Below are positions 58,555-64,000 of a DNA stretch of 64,000 nucleotides, in pieces. The stretch's first letter is position 1. Each line of letters begins with the position of its first letter. This DNA is from Alteriqipengyuania flavescens. Lineage in GTDB: Bacteria > Pseudomonadota > Alphaproteobacteria > Sphingomonadales > Sphingomonadaceae. The translations under genes were made by a program, and so were the position numbers. The stretch lies in the NCBI RefSeq assembly GCF_030406725.1, contig NZ_CP129107.1, positions 1,592,501 to 1,656,500 of the forward strand. The letters are read 5' to 3'. The notes below the pieces were generated by a model. It had not been told where the DNA came from. It made no database searches and saw only the letters and a list, made by a program, of their open reading frames with translations.

Positions 58555-59610
58555 TTAGGACGGCTTCCCCATCGCCGCAAGTTCGCGGCGGGTCCAGCGG
58601 GGCATTTCGTCCGGCTGGTCGGGGTTGTTGCGCAGCGCTTCCCAGAAGGCGGCGGCGACATGGCCCACCTTTGCCACGCGTCCGGTATGCACCCGGCTGT
58701 TCCAGGCAAGCTGGCCCCGGTCGCGCACCTTGCGCCCGATGGCGCCGTAAATGCGCGCGGCGGACAGCACCGCCCAGCGCTGGCGGAAAGACAGCCGCGC
58801 CGCGCCCAGCTTTGCTGCCGCCTCGTGCCCTTCCATCAGCCGCACCATGCGCGCCGACAGCTTGGCCATCTTGAAGCGATAGGGCGGCTTCATGTGCTGG
58901 CCGGGGGGGATGTCCTCCTCCACCAGCCATTCCGCCGGGATGTAGCAGCGTCCGGCGGCGTCATCCTCGTCGAAATCGCGCACGATATTTGCCAGCTGGA
59001 ACGCAAGGCCGAGGTCGCAGGCGCGGTCCAGCGTGTCCTCGTCCGCAGGGTCCACGCCCATCACCCGTGCCATCATCGTGCCGACCGCACCCGCGACGTG
59101 GTAGCAATAGCGCATCAGGTCGGCTTCCGTGCGCGGGCGCCAGCCTTCGGCGTCGAGCTCGAACCCTGCGATCACCTCGTCGGCATCTTCCAGCGTCAGT
59201 CCGGTTTCGCTGGCGACCTGGCCGAAGGCGTCGAAGCCGGGGTCGGCAGTCGGCTGGCCTTCCAGCGCGGTGCGGGTGAGGGCGCGGATGGCGCGCACGC
59301 GGCCTTCCAGCCCCGACTGGTCGCCCAGTTCGCCGCCCGCCGTCTGCCCGTCGGCGATGTCGTCGCAACGGCGGCACCAGGCGTAGAGCAGCCACACACG
59401 CTCGCGGGTGGTGCGGTCGAACAGCATGGAGGCGGCGGCGAAGCTTTTCGAGCCTTCCGCGATGGCATCGTAGGCCTTGTCCACCAGCGGTTCGCGAAAG
59501 CGCCCGCCGCCCGCGCGGCTGGTGGGGCGGCGCAGGATCGCGCTCGGCGCCAACATCCGCCCTTTCCGCTTCTTCTGGAGCGAGGGGAAACGGGGGAGCC
59601 GGTTGGCCAT
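58555..59610 (-). CDS. crtB: Phytoene synthase
   Basis: 351 residues: KSFAAASMLFDRTTRERVWL, the first Asp-rich motif YAWCRRCDDIADG and the second IVRDFDEDDAAGRCYIP, which bind Mg-diphosphate. Joins two geranylgeranyl-PP into phytoene, the first carotenoid step. Start at 59610, 1 bp after the LOG stop; the family core begins about 45 residues later and an internal ATG (59556) is an alternative. Last gene of the leftward crtY-crtI-x-LOG-crtB unit. Confidence 0.92.
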   Translation of the reverse strand: MANRLPRFPSLQKKRKGRMLAPSAILRRPTSRAGGGRFREPLVDKAYDAIAEGSKSFAAASMLFDRTTRERVWLLYAWCRRCDDIADGQTAGGELGDQSGLEGRVRAIRALTRTALEGQPTADPGFDAFGQVASETGLTLEDADEVIAGFELDAEGWRPRTEADLMRYCYHVAGAVGTMMARVMGVDPADEDTLDRACDLGLAFQLANIVRDFDEDDAAGRCYIPAEWLVEEDIPPGQHMKPPYRFKMAKLSARMVRLMEGHEAAAKLGAARLSFRQRWAVLSAARIYGAIGRKVRDRGQLAWNSRVHTGRVAKVGHVAAAFWEALRNNPDQPDEMPRWTRRELAAMGKPS

Positions 59611-59611
59611 G

Positions 59612-60205
59612 TCAGAGGTCCGCCGCTTTCATCGCGAAAATGGGCTGGTGCGGCTCGTATGCGGCCATGCGGTCCAGCAGGCCGGGCAGGCTTTCGTCAT
59701 GCACGATGATGCCCTGGTGCGCGGGCCGGACGAACCCGACCTTGGCCATGTGGGCGTTGAAGGCGATCAGGTGGTCGTAGAAACCGAAGGCGTTGAGCAG
59801 GCCGACGGGCTTGGTGTGGTAGCCCAGCTGCGCCCAGCTGACGGCCTCCCACAATTCGTCCATCGTGCCGACGCCGCCGGGGATGGTGACGAAACCGTCG
59901 GACAGGTCGGTGAAACGCTGTTTGCGTTCGTGCATCCCGCTGACCGTGTACAGTTCGGTGCAATCGGTGTTGGCGACTTCGGAATTGGCGAGCGCTTCGG
60001 GGATGATGCCGATCACCTCGCCGCCCGCCTCGAGCGCGCCTGACGCCACGGCACCCATCAGCCCGAGCCGGCCGCCGCCATAGACGACGCCGATGCCGCG
60101 CTGCGCCAGCGTCGCGCCGACTTCGCGGGCAAGCTCGATGTAGCGCGTGTCCTCCGGCGTGGCAGAGCCGCAGTATACTGCGAGACGGTCGAGGCTCCGG
60201 CTCAT
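59612..60205 (-). CDS. LOG-family protein (cytokinin riboside 5'-monophosphate phosphoribohydrolase-like)
   Basis: 197 residues: VYCGSATP, VVYGGGRLGLMGAVA, MHERKQRFTDLSDGFVTIPG followed by GVGTMDELWE, the PGGxGTxxE signature of LOG enzymes that split nucleotide 5'-monophosphates into base and ribose phosphate. It is embedded between carotenoid genes with overlapping or near-touching ends, so it is co-transcribed with them, though no link to carotenoids is evident. Confidence 0.88.
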   Translation of the reverse strand: MSRSLDRLAVYCGSATPEDTRYIELAREVGATLAQRGIGVVYGGGRLGLMGAVASGALEAGGEVIGIIPEALANSEVANTDCTELYTVSGMHERKQRFTDLSDGFVTIPGGVGTMDELWEAVSWAQLGYHTKPVGLLNAFGFYDHLIAFNAHMAKVGFVRPAHQGIIVHDESLPGLLDRMAAYEPHQPIFAMKAADL

Positions 60206-60645
60206 GCGGCGGACGCGCCCGTGCCGCAGGCGTAGGCGATAACCCGGTCGCTCATCGGATCGTCGGCGGGCAATTCCTCGACGATATCGACCTCGTCGAC
60301 CGTCTGGACCGGCATCGTCAGTTCGCCGCCCATTTGCATCCAGACGCGGGAGAAGCCGGTCAGCCTGGTCTTGCAATCGACGACCAGTTCGACGTCCATG
60401 ATCATGCCGTCTTCGCCCATTTTCTCGTCGCCCATGCCAACCACCATCCGCATGAGCACAGCAGGGTAACCCGCAGCGCCGACCTTGATCGTGTCGGACC
60501 AGCTCTCGTCGAGGAATACGCGGACATTCGGATCGACCTCTTCGGTCACCCAGGCGTGCTGGTATCCCTCCTCCACCAGCGGCGAGGTGGCGGGGCCGGG
60601 CACGGCTTGCACCATCGCCAGCGAAATCAGGGTGGTCAGGAACAT
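60202..60645 (-). CDS. Secreted hypothetical protein, 147 aa
   Basis: Signal peptide MFLTTLISLAMVQAVPGPA, then a mostly beta, acidic domain (GMIMDVELVVDCKTRLTGFS) ending with a second Cys (AYACGTG). No family recognised. Stop overlaps the LOG start, and crtI ends/starts just upstream, so it is part of the leftward operon. Likely periplasmic. Confidence 0.65.
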   Translation of the reverse strand: MFLTTLISLAMVQAVPGPATSPLVEEGYQHAWVTEEVDPNVRVFLDESWSDTIKVGAAGYPAVLMRMVVGMGDEKMGEDGMIMDVELVVDCKTRLTGFSRVWMQMGGELTMPVQTVDEVDIVEELPADDPMSDRVIAYACGTGASAA

Positions 60646-60704
60646 TCGCGAATCTCCACGGAAGGATCAGCCGCAGCCTTGCACACGGCGACCTTGCAAG
60701 GGCG

Positions 60705-62213
60705 TTACCCTGCCAAATCCTCCAGCATCAAGCCTGCCGTCGCTTTCGCGCTGCCGACCACGCCGGGAATGCCCGCGCCCGGGTGCGTGCCGGCGCCGAC
60801 GAGGTACATGTTCTTCAGCTTGTCGTCGCGGTTGTGGCCGCGGAACCAGGCGCTTTGCGTCAGCACCGGTTCCAGGCTGAAGGCGCTGCCCATATGCGCG
60901 TTGAGGTCGCCCGCGAAATCCTTCGGCGTGTAATGGAACTGCGTCACGATGCGGTCGTAGATGTCGGGGATCAGGCGGCGGCCGACCTCGTCCAGCACGC
61001 GCCTTGCCAGCTTGGGCCCTTCCGCGTCCCAGTCGATCGGCATCTTGCCCATGTGGCTGACAGGGACGAGCGCGTAGAAGGTGCTCATGCCTTCGGGCGC
61101 CATCGACGGGTCGGTCACGCTGGGGTGGTGAAGGTAGATGCTGAAATCCTCCGGCAGGACGCCGTGCATGTAGATGTCGTCCACCAGCCCCTTGTAGCGC
61201 GGGCCGAACAGGATCATGTGGTGCGGGATGCCCGGCCAATTGCCCTCCACGCCGAAGTGGACGACGAACAGGCTGGGCGAGAAGCTCTTCTTCTTCAGCG
61301 ACTTGGCATAGCTCGGCCCGCGGTGGCTGGTGCGCAGCAGATCGCCGTAGGAATGGACGATATCCGCATTGCTGGCGACCGCGTCGAAGCGCTGCTTCCA
61401 GCCCCTTTCGGTCTCCACCTCGGTCACGTGGTCGCCCAGCACGTCGATCGCCTTTACCGCATCGCCCATGCGGACCGTGCCGCCCAGCCGCTCGAAATGG
61501 CGGACCATTCCCGCGACCAGCCGGTTGGTGCCGCCGCGCGCCCACCAGACGCCGCCATCCTTTTCAAGCTTGTGGATGAGGGCGTAGATCGAGCTCGTCT
61601 TCATCGGGCTGCCGCCGACCAGCAGCGTGTGGAAGCTGAAGGCTTCGCGCAGCTTCTCGTTCTTGATGTAGCTCGACACCATCGAATAGACGCTGCGCCA
61701 CGCCTGCTTCTTGGCCAGCGCGGGCGCTGCCTTCAGCATCGACTTGAAGTCGAGGAACGGCACATGGCCCAGCTTCACGTAGCCTTCCTCGAAGACTTCC
61801 GCGGAATACTGCAGGAACTGCTTGTAGCCGGCGACGTCGGCCGGGCTCAGCTTCTCGATCTCTGAGAACAGCTCCTTCTCGTCGTTCGAGTAATCGAAGG
61901 TCGTGCCGTCGGGCCAGTGGAGCCGGTAGAAGGGCATCACCTTCATCAGCTCCACGTCCTCTGCCATGTCGTGGCCCGACAGCGCCCACAATTCGCGCAG
62001 GCAATCGGGATCGGTGATGACGGTGGGGCCCGCGTCGAAGGTGAAGCCGTCCTTCTCCCAGAAATAGGCGCGGCCGCCGGGCTTGTCGCGCTTTTCCACG
62101 AGCGTGGTGGCGATGCCGGCGGACTGCAGGCGGATGGCGAGCGCAAGACCGCCCATCCCCGCGCCGATGACGCAGGCGGTCTTGCCGGGAGATGTCGTGT
62201 CGATGTCGCTCAT
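60705..62213 (-). CDS. crtI: Phytoene desaturase
   Basis: 502 residues. FAD-binding VIGAGMGGLALAIRL with GGRAYFWEKDGFTFDAGPTV, GGTNRLVAGMVRHFERLGG, and the C-terminal CrtI signature VGAGTHPGAGIPGVVGSAK. Introduces four double bases to give lycopene, the substrate of CrtY. The ATG overlaps the crtY stop by 4 bp. Confidence 0.95.
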   Translation of the reverse strand: MSDIDTTSPGKTACVIGAGMGGLALAIRLQSAGIATTLVEKRDKPGGRAYFWEKDGFTFDAGPTVITDPDCLRELWALSGHDMAEDVELMKVMPFYRLHWPDGTTFDYSNDEKELFSEIEKLSPADVAGYKQFLQYSAEVFEEGYVKLGHVPFLDFKSMLKAAPALAKKQAWRSVYSMVSSYIKNEKLREAFSFHTLLVGGSPMKTSSIYALIHKLEKDGGVWWARGGTNRLVAGMVRHFERLGGTVRMGDAVKAIDVLGDHVTEVETERGWKQRFDAVASNADIVHSYGDLLRTSHRGPSYAKSLKKKSFSPSLFVVHFGVEGNWPGIPHHMILFGPRYKGLVDDIYMHGVLPEDFSIYLHHPSVTDPSMAPEGMSTFYALVPVSHMGKMPIDWDAEGPKLARRVLDEVGRRLIPDIYDRIVTQFHYTPKDFAGDLNAHMGSAFSLEPVLTQSAWFRGHNRDDKLKNMYLVGAGTHPGAGIPGVVGSAKATAGLMLEDLAG

Positions 62214-63424
62214 GGTGACTTCCTGCTCAGGGATGGCCGGCTTGAGAAGAGCGCGGAAACGGCTCTGCCGATAGATACGGGCGGACGGCCGGAGAGTATC
62301 CGCACACGGTCGGCGAAAGTGGACTTTCCAGCATAGAACCGCTCGATCAGCGGCTGGCCGAGGCGATAAAACCGCTCGAATATGCGGTAGCGTTCGTCGG
62401 GCTCGGCCGCACCGAACAGCATCGTGCCCAGCCGGCGATAGAATTTCGTCGCGGCCCAGTGGCGGCGCGCCTCCGCCTCCAGCAGGGCGGACAACTGCTC
62501 GCCGGGCAGCGCGACGTTGTCCGCCACGAGCTGCGCGATGCGGACGGCGAAGGGCAGGGTGTAGCTGGTCAGCGGGTGGACGAAGCCGCCCTTTGCGCCC
62601 GCCATGGCGACACCCTCTGTCCGTGCCGCATTCTGGAACGCCGCGAAGTCGCCGCCGGTGATGACCGGCAGGACGCCGGTCTCGTGCCCCAGGATCTCGC
62701 CGTCCCAGCCGTGCGCCTGGCAATAGGCCTCGACCCGGCTGCCGAGCGCGCGGCGATCGAGCACCGGGCTGTCGGCGTAGTAGGTGTCCTCGATAAACAG
62801 CTCGTCGAGGCCGAGCGGCAGGACATAAACGAAGCGGTAGGCACCGTGTTGCCGGACGGTCGCGTCCATGATCACGGGCCGCGCCACGCCGTGCGGTTTC
62901 GCGGTGTGCATGTGGCGGCCGAGGAAGACCTGCCAGCCGCCCTCCAGCGTCGGCGCATCCTCGATCCCGCGGCAATCGATCACGCAGCGCGCGGCGATCC
63001 GCTCGCCATCGGACAGGGTGACGCCGCCGGCATCGAGCGTGTCGACGGCGCGGTTCAGCACCACGGTGCCCTGCGGCAGTTCGCGCATCAGCGCGGCGTG
63101 GAAATCCTCGCTCGCCAGCGAATTGTAACGAGCCTGCAAAAGGCGGCGATGGGCCGGGAAGGCGACGTCGTAGCCGCCGTCCCACTCGGTTTTTCGGAAC
63201 GGTTCGAGCAGCGCGCCCCCGCCTTCGCCCAAGTCGCTGTCGAACCAGCTCCAGCGGTGATTGCCGCCCAGTACCTCGCCCGCTTCGACAAGGCGGATGT
63301 CGAGCCCCGGGTCGCGGCGCGCGGCGGCCAGCGCGATCAGCCCGCCGGACAGTCCGCCGCCGACGATGGCGAGATCGCACCTGCCGCCGCCGGCCGGTGC
63401 CGGTTGGTTGTCCGCCGCCTGCAT
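62210..63424 (-). CDS. crtY: Lycopene beta-cyclase
   Basis: 404 residues: DLAIVGGGLSGGLIAL (dinucleotide site), EVLGGNHRWSWFD, IDCRG, FVYVLPLGLDELFIEDTYY, GAKGGFVHPLTSYTLPFAV and FERFYRLGQPLIERFYAG. These are CrtY-type cyclase motifs, making beta-carotene from lycopene. First gene of the leftward carotenoid unit. Confidence 0.93.
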   Translation of the reverse strand: MQAADNQPAPAGGGRCDLAIVGGGLSGGLIALAAARRDPGLDIRLVEAGEVLGGNHRWSWFDSDLGEGGGALLEPFRKTEWDGGYDVAFPAHRRLLQARYNSLASEDFHAALMRELPQGTVVLNRAVDTLDAGGVTLSDGERIAARCVIDCRGIEDAPTLEGGWQVFLGRHMHTAKPHGVARPVIMDATVRQHGAYRFVYVLPLGLDELFIEDTYYADSPVLDRRALGSRVEAYCQAHGWDGEILGHETGVLPVITGGDFAAFQNAARTEGVAMAGAKGGFVHPLTSYTLPFAVRIAQLVADNVALPGEQLSALLEAEARRHWAATKFYRRLGTMLFGAAEPDERYRIFERFYRLGQPLIERFYAGKSTFADRVRILSGRPPVSIGRAVSALFSSRPSLSRKSP

Positions 63425-63463
63425 GGCCGCTGCTTTAGCGCAGCGCCGTGCGGGTGCAACGCC

Positions 63464-64000
63464 CTAGCGTTTGAGATACTTCTCGAAAACGCGCGTCATT
63501 GCCGCTTCCATCCGCCGTTCCTCGTCGGCTGTCAGCGGCAGGTTTTCCCCGCGCGTGCGGATTTCGACCATCTTGGGCTGCAGGGCGGCTAGCGACTGGA
63601 AAGCGGTGCCGGTGGAGCTGACCCGCGCCAGTTCCGCCTGTTCCTCCGCCGTCAGCGTGGCCAGCGAGCGCATCGTCGCCCGCGTGATGTCCGCCTCTAC
63701 CGCAGCGCTGCCGATATTCGGGCCGTCATCGCCCAGCACGGCGCTGTCCAATGCGTCACCAATCACCGACTTCGCGTCATAGCCTTCATTAATTCCGCGT
63801 TGCACCTTCTGCCCCAGCGGGGAGAGGTAGAATTCGGTAAGGTAGAGGGCTTCGTCCTCGGTCAAACCGCTGCGCAGCATGGCGATCATCTCGGGCCTGA
63901 TCACCGCCTGGCCGCGCTTGCCGTATTCCAGGAACAGCGGGCGCACGGCGACGGCCAGTTCCTTCCACATGGCCTCGCTTGCCCGGCCATCGAAAGGCAA
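63464..64000 (-). CDS. Hypothetical DUF2059-like protein, 5' end outside window
   Basis: The frame is open to the right edge, so the start and any signal peptide are not visible. Helical, with LTEDEALYLTEFYLSPLGQK, which resembles the YxSPxG segment of DUF2059-type secreted proteins, and a basic end VFEKYLKR. Function unknown. Transcribed in the same direction as crtY, 40 bp upstream. Confidence 0.5.
   Translation of the reverse strand: MPFDGRASEAMWKELAVAVRPLFLEYGKRGQAVIRPEMIAMLRSGLTEDEALYLTEFYLSPLGQKVQRGINEGYDAKSVIGDALDSAVLGDDGPNIGSAAVEADITRATMRSLATLTAEEQAELARVSSTGTAFQSLAALQPKMVEIRTRGENLPLTADEERRMEAAMTRVFEKYLKR

Overview
The window looks like the chromosome of a GC-rich alphaproteobacterium, most likely a sphingomonad of the Erythrobacteraceae type. 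The pointers are a crtY-crtI-(secreted protein)-LOG-crtB carotenoid cluster, an acetyl-CoA synthetase/MaoC pair, a biotin carboxylase subunit, and a GTTC-N7-GTTC (alphaproteobacterial type) LexA box. This placement is inference; no rRNA is present.

Layout. 1-4.5 kb is a worn region: an IS3-type transposase tail, a CheB-CheR hybrid cut off before its CheR domain, an alpha/beta-hydrolase remnant, an intact aldehyde dehydrogenase, an internally deleted glutathionyl-hydroquinone reductase and a pirin. 4.9-9.4 kb carries a DEAD-box helicase, acs and a MaoC dehydratase. A tRNA-Gly(CCC) at 9456-9529 is the attachment site of a complete-looking 42-kb T7-like prophage (9518-51549, 14-bp direct repeats). 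51.6-64 kb is ordinary chromosome: membrane protein, dps, pgl, NUDIX, a small inverted-repeat element, dinB, MFS exporter, biotin carboxylase and the carotenoid cluster.

The prophage has the T7 gene order, opened at attP between integrase and RNA polymerase: attL - small gene - single-subunit RNAP - small genes - SSB - RusA - T7-type lysozyme - primase/helicase - DNA polymerase (split by a group I intron carrying an HNH endonuclease) - exonucleases and lysis genes - portal, scaffold, capsid, tail tubes, internal virion proteins, tailspike - terminases - 1.2 kb non-coding packaging-junction region - about a dozen small early genes - MarR-like winged-helix gene - tyrosine integrase - attR. In the circular or linear phage genome the early genes and integrase lie directly upstream of the RNAP gene. 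Integration moves them to the opposite end of the prophage.

Regulatory sequence is unusually legible. Five copies of a T7-like promoter (four rightward, one leftward) can be aligned to the T7 consensus. An 18-bp element CTTCCACAARACRGAACA recurs before the early genes and near two of the phage promoters. A LexA box sits ahead of the MarR-like/integrase pair. Together these suggest a lysogeny switch built around the phage RNA polymerase, its positive feedback through promoter P1, and SOS control. All functional links are inferred from sequence.
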